Source: Methanobacteriota archaeon
GTDB lineage: Archaea; Thermoplasmatota; Poseidoniia; Poseidoniales; Thalassarchaeaceae
Assembly: GCA_014239955.1 (NCBI GenBank)
Contig: JAAZXW010000001.1
Coordinates: 1-54,539 of the forward strand
DNA: 54,539 nucleotides
Direction: 5' to 3'
The notes beneath the pieces were generated by a model that saw nothing but the letters and a program-made list of their open reading frames with translations, was not told the origin of the DNA and ran no database searches. Of this stretch, positions 34,549 to 42,996 are shown piece by piece. Positions within the stretch are counted from its first letter, which is position 1, and each line of letters begins with the position of its first letter. A program made the position numbers and the translations under genes.

Positions 34549-34962
34549 ATGGGACTGACCTTGGCGCAACTGACTCAGGCAATCAAGAGCAAGGTGGACA
34601 CCAGCATGGAGACTCATGTGGCGGAGTCCATCGCGGAGCACGCTTTGGGTTTCTTCGGCTTCTCCAATAGAATCATCGATAATGCCCTCGAACCAACGGA
34701 TAGAAACATGTTCTACCAATTACAGGACTATGACCTGCTTACGACTGAGTCAGAGGAGACCACTCTTTGGGATGGGAGGGAATGGCGAATTCATTATTGG
34801 AAATTCAAACCAAACGCGGAGAACTTCGCGAATCTGGCTATTCAGAACGAGAAGGACAAGGGTGACGATGACCCCTATGCTGACATCTATGACGGGATGC
34901 CCGCTGGTCTCTGGAGAGAGAGGTCAGGGGTCGACGACGACTACGAAGAGCCCCTGTTCTAG
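34549..34962 (+). CDS. Small conserved Thermoplasmatota-type protein (DUF6015-like), unknown function
   Basis: A 137-residue cytoplasmic protein without Cys or signal sequence. The first 80 residues (LTLAQLTQAIKSKVDTSMETHV, then EHALGFFGFSNRIIDNAL and DRNMFYQLQDYDLLTTESEET) look like a winged-helix or similar helical fold, followed by WDGREWRIHYWKFK, a short hairpin, and an acidic tail. The pattern resembles small proteins annotated DUF6015 in Thermoplasmatota, recalled from memory and not checked. A DNA-binding or adaptor role is possible; no function is assigned. A good TATA box lies upstream. Confidence 0.65.
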   Translation: MGLTLAQLTQAIKSKVDTSMETHVAESIAEHALGFFGFSNRIIDNALEPTDRNMFYQLQDYDLLTTESEETTLWDGREWRIHYWKFKPNAENFANLAIQNEKDKGDDDPYADIYDGMPAGLWRERSGVDDDYEEPLF

Positions 34963-34995
34963 TAATTCGAATCAGCATGTCGGGAATTGTTTGAA

Positions 34996-37900
34996 ATGCC
35001 CCGGCGTGTGGAGCCGTTCATGACCAGGGGATTATCGGTATTTGCCGTGATATCCATGCTGGCTATGTGCATACCATCTTCTCTTGCCTTGGCCCAAGAG
35101 AACCAGCCAACAAGTTGCGAAATACTCGCTGATTGGGGGCAGCAGTGGCAATGGTCCGATGAAGGCGACTCGGAAATCTCGTTGATTCACAGATATAGGG
35201 TAGTTTTCGATCCTCCTTACTCCAATGGTTCGTCCCCAACAGACGTCAATACTACCATACATCACTCCAGGGGGGGTTCGGGGATTTCGGTAGCAAATAC
35301 CTCTGTCTTTGTCGCTGGTGGGGAAATAGACATTATCCTAGAAGAAAATCCACAATTCGGAGACTCGATTTCAATATCCGTCCAATCTACCGAATCTTCT
35401 TGCAACCGATCTCTAAATATCACAAATTGGAACCAACCAATATCTGATCACGAGGTCACTAGGGAGACTCATTGGTCCTTATCGGGAATGGAAGGGAACG
35501 AACAAGGAATCACCTTTGACGGACGAGGCTGGCAAAAGAGAACAGGCAGCTTGTTGGAGTCAAACGAGCTTGGAAATGGGACTCTTTTACTTGACATGTC
35601 AAATGAATCAGAAGGTGCATTGATAGATCTCAAACTGGATAGGATTTGGCTCAATGAGTCGTACGATGGGACAGAACTGATGAGACAGGATTTCGAGATG
35701 ATTGGCTCAGGGGGGCTTGCCATCAACACTGATGACGGCGACGAGGGAACGACCATCAATGCCGATGTAAACGACGCTTACGTCCTCAGATCGTACCAAG
35801 ATGGCAAAGTCACCGAGAGGATGATGTTCGAGGGGAACGGGTCGATTTCTATCGACGGGGGGGATAACGAGAGCTCAGGCGGGGTTTACGGGGAGGTCTT
35901 CTTACTGTACTTCGAGACATGGGACGAGGACGGATTCCGCAGATTGCAGGATCTCCAGGTGGAGGCAAACGCCTCAGCGAGAATTTCTGCCGCAGGGGAG
36001 CTCTTCTCATTCGAACTCGACGAACTCATTTTCAGAGAGAAATGGGAAGAGGGTATACGAACGGATCAGTACTCAAGGATATTCGGAAGCGGACAGTTCG
36101 ATTTCATTGCTTCCGAGGAGTCTCCGTACATAGAAGTCAACGGGACGATACCATTGATTCACTTCCAATCAGAGGGCGGAGAAACGGTTTCCGAAACACT
36201 CATTGTCGATGGAACGTATGATGGCGATGCGGAGGGAACCTTTGGTTTAGTGCGCCAGATTATTGAATCAGGAGTCTATGAGAATGCAGTCGGAGCTCCC
36301 TTCGAGGCAGACAAAATCAGAAACGAGTTCTGGTTCAATGTCTCTGCTACTCCTTTTGGGCCGATTGATCAGGAGTGGGGGGCAGAGCACAATCTGACAT
36401 ACGAGTATGTAGTCCCCCAGGTTGACTGGCTAAACCGAACAATTCGCTATACATTCGTAGAAGACAATGGCTCTACGGAGGACGAATTTCCCGAAAACTC
36501 TCCGATAATTCAGAACCCCGAAGCCCCGGAGGCCAGTTCGATTTTCTCCAATCATATCTCCAGGGAGACAGGAGTATGCCCTCAGATTCTATCCATCGGC
36601 GACTCATTCCCCCTGATCGGAAACATGGCCATGATTCTGGAGGTATCTGTATCCGGGAGCAACATCTATTCGATAGATGGACACGACGTCTCGGTAGCTG
36701 AATGGGAAGGATCCTTTGGAGAAATGAGTTCGGCAAATGGCAGCATCATCAACGAAGGCCCACTATCGGGACTTCTGAATGAAATTAGCAGGTTAGTCAG
36801 CATAGATATCGGAGAAAACTCGGAAGTCTCATTCATCGAGAACCAGAGAATGGATAGAATCCTTTCCCCATCGATAGTCACATTTGATGAGAACACGCCC
36901 CCTTCACTATCGGAGGGCACTGGCTCCCCGGTAAGGTTCCGTGAATCCTCCATATCAACCGAGGGAGGTGTGGCGCACCTCGAAGTTTTGGTGAATGATG
37001 TAGACACAGATACCAAGTCGGTTAGCGTAGACCTCTCCTCGCTAGGTCTCGGCATCGTTGACCTTTCCGATTCCGGTCTGCAGGGGGACCTGGTGATTCA
37101 CGATGACGTTTGGACGGTTCGAATTGTCCATAACGGGCTTCAGAACGGAGACCTCCCACTCTCCGTCACAATGGAGGATTACTGGGTATCTATTCAGCAG
37201 GAAACCAGCATCCAGATAGCAAACACACCCCCCAGAGTGCTGTACGCCGACTTCTCGCCGGATAGCACATTCAGGGGAGAGGAGATCCAAGTAAACATAG
37301 GGGCATACGATGGCCATGGGATTAAGTCGGTATCAGTGAACTTGCAGTCAATGGGGGGTACTCTGGTCCCATTGAGTCATACTGGACAGGAGGACTGGAG
37401 TTGGCAGTTTGCAGGCGAGCAACGGACTGATACTATAGAGACGTGGTCCGGTATTTTTGAAGTCCCTCCGAGCATGTCTCCAGGAAGGCAGAACATCCCG
37501 ATTCTTCTCGAAGATAAGGATGGAGCTTCCATCTCGACTACTCTAATTGGGAGTGTCCATTCCAGCATCCCCGCCCATCAGGCTGAGAAGGTCCTGATCG
37601 AGAACCAACCTCCATCGATTTCCAATCTAACTTTCCTAAAGGATGGTGTCGAGGTAACCCAAGTAACATCCCTGGAATCAGGCGGTCAGGTGAATTATTC
37701 GATGGAGGTTGCAATCCAAGATTATGATGGCATATCATCGGCCCAAGCAAAGATAGGCCGATTAGCCCCAATTGGGAAATCTGAATCATGGCTGCTGATG
37801 GTCGATGATGGAAGTGGACCTGACAGAGTTGCTCAAGATGGGATCTTCTCCCTCTCATTCTCTGCCAGATCATCGTTGAGCGAGGGTGAGATGTCCCTAA

Positions 37901-38109
37901 TGATTCGAGCAACTGATGTATTCCTATCCTCCACTCCAGTTTCAGAACAGTCGCATAATATCACTATACTCAAGTCAGAGTCCGGTTCATCAGGCAATTC
38001 ATGGGTTTCGGACAATTCAACGGGGATAATTCTGGTTTCCATGTTTGCTCTGATTTCAATTGGGGTGGGTACATTCATCCACATCGTCAGGAACTCGGAA
38101 CTCGAGTAG
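34996..38109 (+). CDS. Large secreted surface protein with C-terminal membrane anchor
   Basis: About 1,037 residues. Starts at ATG 34996 or ATG 35020 are both possible; the latter gives MTRGLSVFAVISMLAMCIPSSLALA, a clean signal peptide, and a TTTGAAAT box lies about 27 bases before it. The mature part is acidic and Ser/Gly/Asn-rich with many Asn-x-Ser/Thr sites. No enzyme motif is visible. Residues about 640-1,000 contain three Ig-like units that recur as IQIANTPPRVLYADFSPDS, ENQPPSISNLTFLKDG and a DDGSGPDRVAQDGIFS unit like that at the end of the giant protein at 9.9 kb. A final helix (GIILVSMFALISIGVGTFIHI) anchors it. Probably a cell-envelope component; its ligand is unknown. Confidence 0.78.
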   Translation: MPRRVEPFMTRGLSVFAVISMLAMCIPSSLALAQENQPTSCEILADWGQQWQWSDEGDSEISLIHRYRVVFDPPYSNGSSPTDVNTTIHHSRGGSGISVANTSVFVAGGEIDIILEENPQFGDSISISVQSTESSCNRSLNITNWNQPISDHEVTRETHWSLSGMEGNEQGITFDGRGWQKRTGSLLESNELGNGTLLLDMSNESEGALIDLKLDRIWLNESYDGTELMRQDFEMIGSGGLAINTDDGDEGTTINADVNDAYVLRSYQDGKVTERMMFEGNGSISIDGGDNESSGGVYGEVFLLYFETWDEDGFRRLQDLQVEANASARISAAGELFSFELDELIFREKWEEGIRTDQYSRIFGSGQFDFIASEESPYIEVNGTIPLIHFQSEGGETVSETLIVDGTYDGDAEGTFGLVRQIIESGVYENAVGAPFEADKIRNEFWFNVSATPFGPIDQEWGAEHNLTYEYVVPQVDWLNRTIRYTFVEDNGSTEDEFPENSPIIQNPEAPEASSIFSNHISRETGVCPQILSIGDSFPLIGNMAMILEVSVSGSNIYSIDGHDVSVAEWEGSFGEMSSANGSIINEGPLSGLLNEISRLVSIDIGENSEVSFIENQRMDRILSPSIVTFDENTPPSLSEGTGSPVRFRESSISTEGGVAHLEVLVNDVDTDTKSVSVDLSSLGLGIVDLSDSGLQGDLVIHDDVWTVRIVHNGLQNGDLPLSVTMEDYWVSIQQETSIQIANTPPRVLYADFSPDSTFRGEEIQVNIGAYDGHGIKSVSVNLQSMGGTLVPLSHTGQEDWSWQFAGEQRTDTIETWSGIFEVPPSMSPGRQNIPILLEDKDGASISTTLIGSVHSSIPAHQAEKVLIENQPPSISNLTFLKDGVEVTQVTSLESGGQVNYSMEVAIQDYDGISSAQAKIGRLAPIGKSESWLLMVDDGSGPDRVAQDGIFSLSFSARSSLSEGEMSLMIRATDVFLSSTPVSEQSHNITILKSESGSSGNSWVSDNSTGIILVSMFALISIGVGTFIHIVRNSELE

Positions 38110-38112
38110 TAA

Positions 38113-38187
38113 TGGTGCGAGTGCCGGGATTTGAACCCGGGTTCCCACGTTGGCAACGTGGGGTGATAACCGCTACACTACACTCGC
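38113..38187 (-). tRNA. trnG: tRNA-Gly (GCC anticodon), CCA encoded
   Basis: Read on the minus strand, the acceptor stem GCGAGTG pairs with CACTCGC, the discriminator is A and CCA is encoded. The anticodon arm is CCACG-TTGCCAA-CGTGG, giving anticodon GCC, and the T arm is CCGGG-TTCAAAT-CCCGG. No intron. The body is 72 bases plus CCA (38113-38115). A TTAGAAAA box at about -28 lies over the arsC stop codon. It lies between the large surface protein (convergent, 3 bases away) and arsC. Confidence 0.97.
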
Positions 38188-38212
38188 GTAGTCTTTTGCA
38201 AACCAGATTGGC

Positions 38213-38220
38213 TTTTCTAA
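38213..38220 (-). promoter_or_regulatory. Box A candidate for tRNA-Gly
   Basis: The minus strand reads TTAGAAAA, centred about 29 bases upstream of the tRNA 5' end at 38187, the usual place for an archaeal TATA box. It overlaps the stop codon of arsC. Confidence 0.45.
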
Positions 38221-38600
38221 GCGTCGGTATTAGACTCGACGAGCTTAGAGACCAGTATCTGTATCGTGTCTCGTGTTTTTCTGTACACTTCTTTTTCCCC
38301 TCCTAAGGGGTCTTCCAAACCCCAGTCTTCGTCTATTGGCAGGGAAGGACAGCTAACACCGCATCCCATGCTGATTATCATATCATAATCCTCGGAGTGT
38401 ACTGAGTCTACTGATTTCGGATGAAGGTCACTTGTCTCAACCCCAATCTCCTCAAGCACTTCTATAGCATTCTTGGCAATCCCTCCGGACCTCGGTGGAT
38501 GGGTTCCGGCAGAAGCAGCATGATGGCCAAGGTCTCTTGCAATGGCCTCGGCCATTTGGCTCCGACAGGTATTGCCTACGCAAACGAATAAGAGATTCAC
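38217..38600 (-). CDS. arsC: Arsenate reductase / low-molecular-weight phosphatase family (thioredoxin-type ArsC)
   Basis: A 127-residue protein. The N-terminal P-loop VCVGNTCRSQMAEA is the C-x5-R active site of low-molecular-weight protein tyrosine phosphatases and thioredoxin-coupled arsenate reductases. MGCGVSCPSLP supplies the second and third Cys of the arsenate-reductase relay (normally MC-x6-CP), and WGLEDPLGG carries the general acid Asp. The Cys pair favours arsenate reduction over protein phosphatase activity. The start is GTG 38600 with TTAATTAG about 27 bases upstream. No ArsR or efflux gene is nearby. Confidence 0.83.
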   Translation of the reverse strand: MNLLFVCVGNTCRSQMAEAIARDLGHHAASAGTHPPRSGGIAKNAIEVLEEIGVETSDLHPKSVDSVHSEDYDMIISMGCGVSCPSLPIDEDWGLEDPLGGEKEVYRKTRDTIQILVSKLVESNTDA

Positions 38601-38622
38601 GCAACTCTTGTGCTAAAGGGTG

Positions 38623-38655
38623 CCTAATTAACCAATTCACAATATTGTCATTAGG
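38623..38655. promoter_or_regulatory. Nested inverted repeat in the arsC / mrp divergent region
   Basis: CCTAAT (38623-38628) and ATTAGG (38650-38655) form a perfect inverted repeat enclosing the palindrome ACAATATTGT (38639-38648). The left arm overlaps the TATA-like TTAATTAG of arsC. The TATA candidate of the rightward gene, TTTCAATA, is separate at 38676-38683. It may be an operator for arsC. Confidence 0.35.
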
Positions 38656-38705
38656 AAGAATTCACCCAGAATAGGTTTCAATAGTCCCCTATCAAACGGA
38701 GTAAT

Positions 38706-39722
38706 ATGGCTGACTCTCCGGTATCGCACCATCGTGCAGGCGGGGATCCCCCTGAAGCTCCCAATTCGGATGCCTCCAATGAGCAGAGGGCTCAGATGGA
38801 ACAGGCATACCAGCAGATGCAGAGGAAGATGAGGATCAGCAAGATGGACGAGCAGATTAAGCACAAGATCATGGTTCTCTCAGGTAAAGGGGGAGTAGGA
38901 AAATCAACAGTTGCCACTGGATTGGCCCTGTCTCTGGCCCGCCAGGGAAAGAAGGTCGGCCTGATGGATATCGATATCACCGGCCCTAACGTCCCAAAGA
39001 TGTTGGGTCTAGAGGACGCCGATCTAAACGTTGAGGACGGGCAGATTCATCCTGCTGATGGCCCAAACGGTCTGAAGGTCATCTCGATGGCATTCTTACT
39101 TGAGGATCCAGACAAGCCAGTAATTTGGCGCGGACCAATAAAGCTGGGTGCAATTCAGCAATTCATTGGTGACGTCGCATGGGGCGAGTTGGACGCTCTG
39201 ATTATTGATTTTCCACCGGGAACAAGCGACGAGCCTCTTACTGTGAGCCAGAGTCTTCCAGGAATTGATGGAGTCGTAATAGTTACGACCCCTCAAGAGG
39301 TAGCTCTCCTCGACAGTCGCAAATCCATTAATTTCGCCAAAACAATTTCGGTCCCTGTTCTCGGAGTTGTTGAGAACATGAGTGGATACACTCTGAGAGG
39401 GACATCTACACCAAACTCGAATATTTCTGTAATGGGCCCCGGAGGAGTTCCTATTGAATCCGAGTCTGACGAAGAGGGCAAGTGGGAAATTACCCTTGAC
39501 GTCTTCAAGTCTGGTGGTGTAGAAGAATCATCGAAAGAGATGGAGGTCCCGTTCCTAGGTGCGCTCCCCTTCGATCCCGGGATTGTCAGGGGCGGTGACG
39601 ATGGGGTGCACAGAATTATTGCCGATCCAGAAGGAGAAACGGCCAGAGCTTTCGAATCAATCGTGAAAAAGGTCCAAGAGCAACTTGACAAAGGCTCTCA
39701 GCGTACTCTAAGGATAATCTGA
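38706..39722 (+). CDS. Mrp/ApbC (Nbp35-like) P-loop ATPase lacking cysteines
   Basis: A 338-residue SIMIBI-class ATPase of the Mrp/Nbp35 family. The deviant Walker A is [14 protein letters not shown] (about residues 58-71), then [47 protein letters not shown] and [17 protein letters not shown], all typical. Family members carry 4Fe-4S clusters on a C-x-x-C pair after VENMS. Here that region is [18 protein letters not shown] and the whole protein contains no cysteine at all. It may therefore act only as an ATPase or partner of a cluster-binding paralogue. The N-terminus (residues 1-50) is a charged helix rich in Gln/Met. GGAG precedes the ATG. Confidence 0.85.
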   Translation: MADSPVSHHRAGGDPPEAPNSDASNEQRAQMEQAYQQMQRKMRISKMDEQIKHKIMVLSGKGGVGKSTVATGLALSLARQGKKVGLMDIDITGPNVPKMLGLEDADLNVEDGQIHPADGPNGLKVISMAFLLEDPDKPVIWRGPIKLGAIQQFIGDVAWGELDALIIDFPPGTSDEPLTVSQSLPGIDGVVIVTTPQEVALLDSRKSINFAKTISVPVLGVVENMSGYTLRGTSTPNSNISVMGPGGVPIESESDEEGKWEITLDVFKSGGVEESSKEMEVPFLGALPFDPGIVRGGDDGVHRIIADPEGETARAFESIVKKVQEQLDKGSQRTLRII

Positions 39723-39775
39723 TGCCCCATCTTTGCGTTGGCTTGATGACATAGACTCATTCCCACAAGGTCGTA

Positions 39776-41869
39776 ATGGTTGCTGAAACAGGCATCTACA
39801 TCACATGGGTGACCGGGGCTATTCTGATTAGCATAGCAATGATTCCAATTTTCAAACCACCCTATGCAAGAATCAGTGCAGACGGCTTCATCGACATGTT
39901 CAGACGATACTGGGCACACATGATCGTCGTCTTTTCGGTCTACCTCTGGAAGGATCTGCTTGATGGTCTCGATAGGGTATTGATGGCGAACACCCAACTA
40001 GACATGACCTTCCTAGTGTATGCAATCGAGGGGGACACAGTCCTTTGGGTCCAAGAAGGACTTAGGAACGACTTTCTGGACGTATTCATGACTCATTTCT
40101 ATGTCATGGGATTCATGACTGCAACATTCGCCTCATTCGTCTATCCGATCTACTTCGATGACAGGCACATGGCCGACAGAGTGTCCCTTTCGATGTTCTG
40201 GGTATACATACTGGCGATACCATTCTACTTGTTCCTAAACGTCAAGGTGACTGGCAACTATGTCGAAGGGATGGAGACAATTGCATACGATCTCACTCCA
40301 GAGATTCATAATTGGTTCAATCGGATTGACCCCTTTACCAATGGAATGCCGAGTCTTCACATCGGCCTACCGTTCGCAATTTGGCTCTCCATGCATAGGT
40401 GGGACGAGGACGGCAGATGGGAGAGGTTCCGGCTCTTCCTGATATTCTTCATCACATTGACTTCGGTTTCAATAGTCTACTTGGGAATTCACTGGTTCGT
40501 CGACATAATTGGGGGGATGTTGGTTGCAATCTTGGCCGTGAATATCACTGCGAGGACGCATGAACCAATTTGGCGGGTCGCAGACGAGCGACTTTTCACC
40601 AGGAGGTTAGCCAGGACTCTTGACGATCCAAGCGGCTCAATGAAGCGAACCCTACGCTCTTTACTCGGTACTATCGACCCTGTAAAGGAACCCGGGAAGA
40701 ATCAGACCGGCGCACTCATCCTCGCACTCATGATTTTGACCGGCTCAGTATTACTTTGGGACGTAACGCACAGGAAAATATCGATCGATGAGGCCGATTC
40801 CCCCACATCTGCTTCCGGTTCCGGAGAGTGGCTGGTCTGGGTCGAAGAGTCGGAAGGAGAGGTGACAATTACTGCAGTAAATGTGACCTCAGAGGCCAAC
40901 CGGACCGTGGGAGGGGGTCCTTGGGCAACCGCACCCAGTGTGGTTTCCTCAGTAGAAAATTTCGTGGTTTTCGATGAACACAGGACCGATTATTTTGAGC
41001 ATAACCAAGAGTCGGGAGTACTGCAGCCTATTTTCATTGTGAACTCAGATGAACCAATTGTCGGCATTGCAATTCCGACCGACTCAAATGGGGGTAACCA
41101 TCTCGCAATACTCTCACCTCAGAATCTGCGACTAATTGACGCGTTGGATCAGTCAATTAGGATTGTTGACTTGGATTCCAACTCTTCGGTGATTGCATCA
41201 TCCGGGTCCCTTGTGGCAATTCCAAAAACCTCCGAAGCAGGGCCACTCGTGAATATTACTTCCATTGAATCAGACCTCACTATTTCTATTCTTCTGGACC
41301 CCAGATCATCAGAACGAATCGAAAATTCAATTCTTAACTCGGGGACTTCACTAGATTTCCTGAATTCTTCGATAGTTGAGCTCGTGATGGAGTCGAATTG
41401 GCTCGTCGCAACAGTCGATGTAGGCCCATTCAACAGAACTATCCTAGTCGATACGCTTTCCATCAACCAGACTCTCATTTCCAATCCACGTTGGGACTCT
41501 TCATCACCTAGTATCGGAGAGGGGAGGGTCGCTTTCCTCCAGGTAACGAGAGATGACATCATCTCAACTGCAAGCTCTTCTGAGAGGAACAACGATGTCT
41601 ACGTTCACGAATTGGAATCCGGTGAGACCAAGCAATACACATTTGACGAAGAAGTGAATCAGGCCCAGCCACAGATATTGCTTGAGAGATTAGCCTGGAT
41701 CGACCTCAATGAAAATGGCGAGAAGGAACTGAAACTATTTTCGTTCACCGATACCATCGAGCCAAGGAACTCCTTGCTCCTCCAGGCTTCTATCTTGGCC
41801 ATGATTCCACTGATATTCTTGTGGACACTACAGTCCTACGGCATCGAGAAGATTACTCAGCGAGTCTGA
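39776..41869 (+). CDS. PAP2-family membrane phosphatase/phosphotransferase fused to a large extracellular domain
   Basis: A 697-residue protein. Residues 1-265 form a polytopic membrane domain with PAP2 motifs in the form used by inositol-phosphorylceramide-synthase (AUR1)-like enzymes: NGMPSLHIG (catalytic His) and YLGIHWFVDIIGG (His and Asp). After a cytoplasmic stretch (residues about 270-310) and another helix (GALILALMILTGSVLLW) there are about 330 residues of short strands with many Asn-x-Ser/Thr sites, WxD-type repeats and Ser/Asp-rich turns, reminiscent of a beta-propeller. A last helix (SLLLQASILAMIPLIFLWTL) follows. It probably acts on phosphatidylinositol-type or archaeal lipid head groups; the propeller call is inference. 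It overlaps nadA by 17 bases. Confidence 0.75.
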   Translation: MVAETGIYITWVTGAILISIAMIPIFKPPYARISADGFIDMFRRYWAHMIVVFSVYLWKDLLDGLDRVLMANTQLDMTFLVYAIEGDTVLWVQEGLRNDFLDVFMTHFYVMGFMTATFASFVYPIYFDDRHMADRVSLSMFWVYILAIPFYLFLNVKVTGNYVEGMETIAYDLTPEIHNWFNRIDPFTNGMPSLHIGLPFAIWLSMHRWDEDGRWERFRLFLIFFITLTSVSIVYLGIHWFVDIIGGMLVAILAVNITARTHEPIWRVADERLFTRRLARTLDDPSGSMKRTLRSLLGTIDPVKEPGKNQTGALILALMILTGSVLLWDVTHRKISIDEADSPTSASGSGEWLVWVEESEGEVTITAVNVTSEANRTVGGGPWATAPSVVSSVENFVVFDEHRTDYFEHNQESGVLQPIFIVNSDEPIVGIAIPTDSNGGNHLAILSPQNLRLIDALDQSIRIVDLDSNSSVIASSGSLVAIPKTSEAGPLVNITSIESDLTISILLDPRSSERIENSILNSGTSLDFLNSSIVELVMESNWLVATVDVGPFNRTILVDTLSINQTLISNPRWDSSSPSIGEGRVAFLQVTRDDIISTASSSERNNDVYVHELESGETKQYTFDEEVNQAQPQILLERLAWIDLNENGEKELKLFSFTDTIEPRNSLLLQASILAMIPLIFLWTLQSYGIEKITQRV

Positions 41870-42938
41870 ACATCTCTTCGAGGCTCTTCGAGGCTCTTCT
41901 GAGTGTTTCCCCGGAGACCTCCACAATCTGCTCCGGATAAGGGTCGATTAGCGCCTGAAGTATGTCCTCTAACTGCGTCTTCTTCATGTGTTTGCACATC
42001 ACACATGCCCCCATCAAATTCAGGTTATCCTCAGTCTCAGCTAGGACTCTATCGGCCGTTCCGCATTCTGTAATCAGCATCATGTCCTTCTTACCTATGC
42101 TGGCTAGACGAATCGCCTCATTGATCAACAACTCGCTGCTTCCAACGAAGTCACTCTCGTCGAGTACCTCCGAATCACATTCCGGGTGGCTTAGAACCAT
42201 AAGATCAATTCCATTCTCGGACATGCTCTTCTTCCAGTTCCTTATTTTTGGTCCCGTGAACTCTGCATGAACCTCGCATTCCCCATCATAGAGAATTACT
42301 TCCTTCTTACCTCTGAGTGAATTCTGCAGATGCTTTCCCATAAATTTGTCAGGTACGAAGATTAGCCTTTCTCCTGGCAATCTCTCACATATTCTAAGGT
42401 AATTGCTACTGGTCACGCATACATCACACTCGGCCTTTACTGCTGCACTAGTGTTGATGTAGCAAACGACAGGAACTCCCGGATTGTCTTCCTTCATCCT
42501 GATCACGTCTTCGGCATCAATGCTGTCACTTAGTGAGCAACCAGCATCCGGGGAAGGATGCAGCACAGTCTTGTTAGGGCTGACGATCTTCGCTGTCTCT
42601 GCCATGAATCGAACACTAGAGAAGAGTATCGTCTGTTGTGGTGCGTCCCTGGCCTCCTTGGAAAGAGCATAACTATCAGCAACAGAGTCGGCTACTCCAT
42701 AGGTGATGTCTGGTGTCTGATATGAATGCGCAATCAGGAACACGTCCCTTTCCTTCTTTAGACGATTGATTTCAAGCGTTAGAGGGGCTAGGGATCTGCA
42801 TACCTCCATGCTCCATCGCATGGGCTGCTTAATTGCATATTGCAGCCTTACTGCTTCCCTGTCTATCTCCAATTCTGAATAACCGAAATTACCCAAGAAT
42901 ACCCTCGGAACCGGGGCTGAGGGCATGTCCAGAACCAT
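41853..42938 (-). CDS. nadA: Quinolinate synthase A
   Basis: Condenses iminoaspartate and dihydroxyacetone phosphate to quinolinate for de novo NAD synthesis. It is an oxygen-sensitive 4Fe-4S enzyme. The three cluster Cys positions are recognisable: PDAGCSLSD, LSHPECDSEV and, near the end, CVMCKHMKKTQLEDI. Further motifs are IAHSYQTPDI, VRFMAETAKI and ITECGTADRVL. The start is set at ATG 42938; a TTG at 42965 is upstream and ATG 42926 is also possible. About 361 residues, with an N-terminal extension of some 50 residues compared with the usual archaeal form. A 10-base unit is repeated near the 3' end. NadB and NadC are not in the window. Confidence 0.95.
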   Translation of the reverse strand: MVLDMPSAPVPRVFLGNFGYSELEIDREAVRLQYAIKQPMRWSMEVCRSLAPLTLEINRLKKERDVFLIAHSYQTPDITYGVADSVADSYALSKEARDAPQQTILFSSVRFMAETAKIVSPNKTVLHPSPDAGCSLSDSIDAEDVIRMKEDNPGVPVVCYINTSAAVKAECDVCVTSSNYLRICERLPGERLIFVPDKFMGKHLQNSLRGKKEVILYDGECEVHAEFTGPKIRNWKKSMSENGIDLMVLSHPECDSEVLDESDFVGSSELLINEAIRLASIGKKDMMLITECGTADRVLAETEDNLNLMGACVMCKHMKKTQLEDILQALIDPYPEQIVEVSGETLRRASKSLEEMFRLAE

Positions 42939-42996
42939 GTCAACCAAACAATCGTCCGAGTGCAACCGCTTTCAAGTCATCTAGCATCGGATTTGC

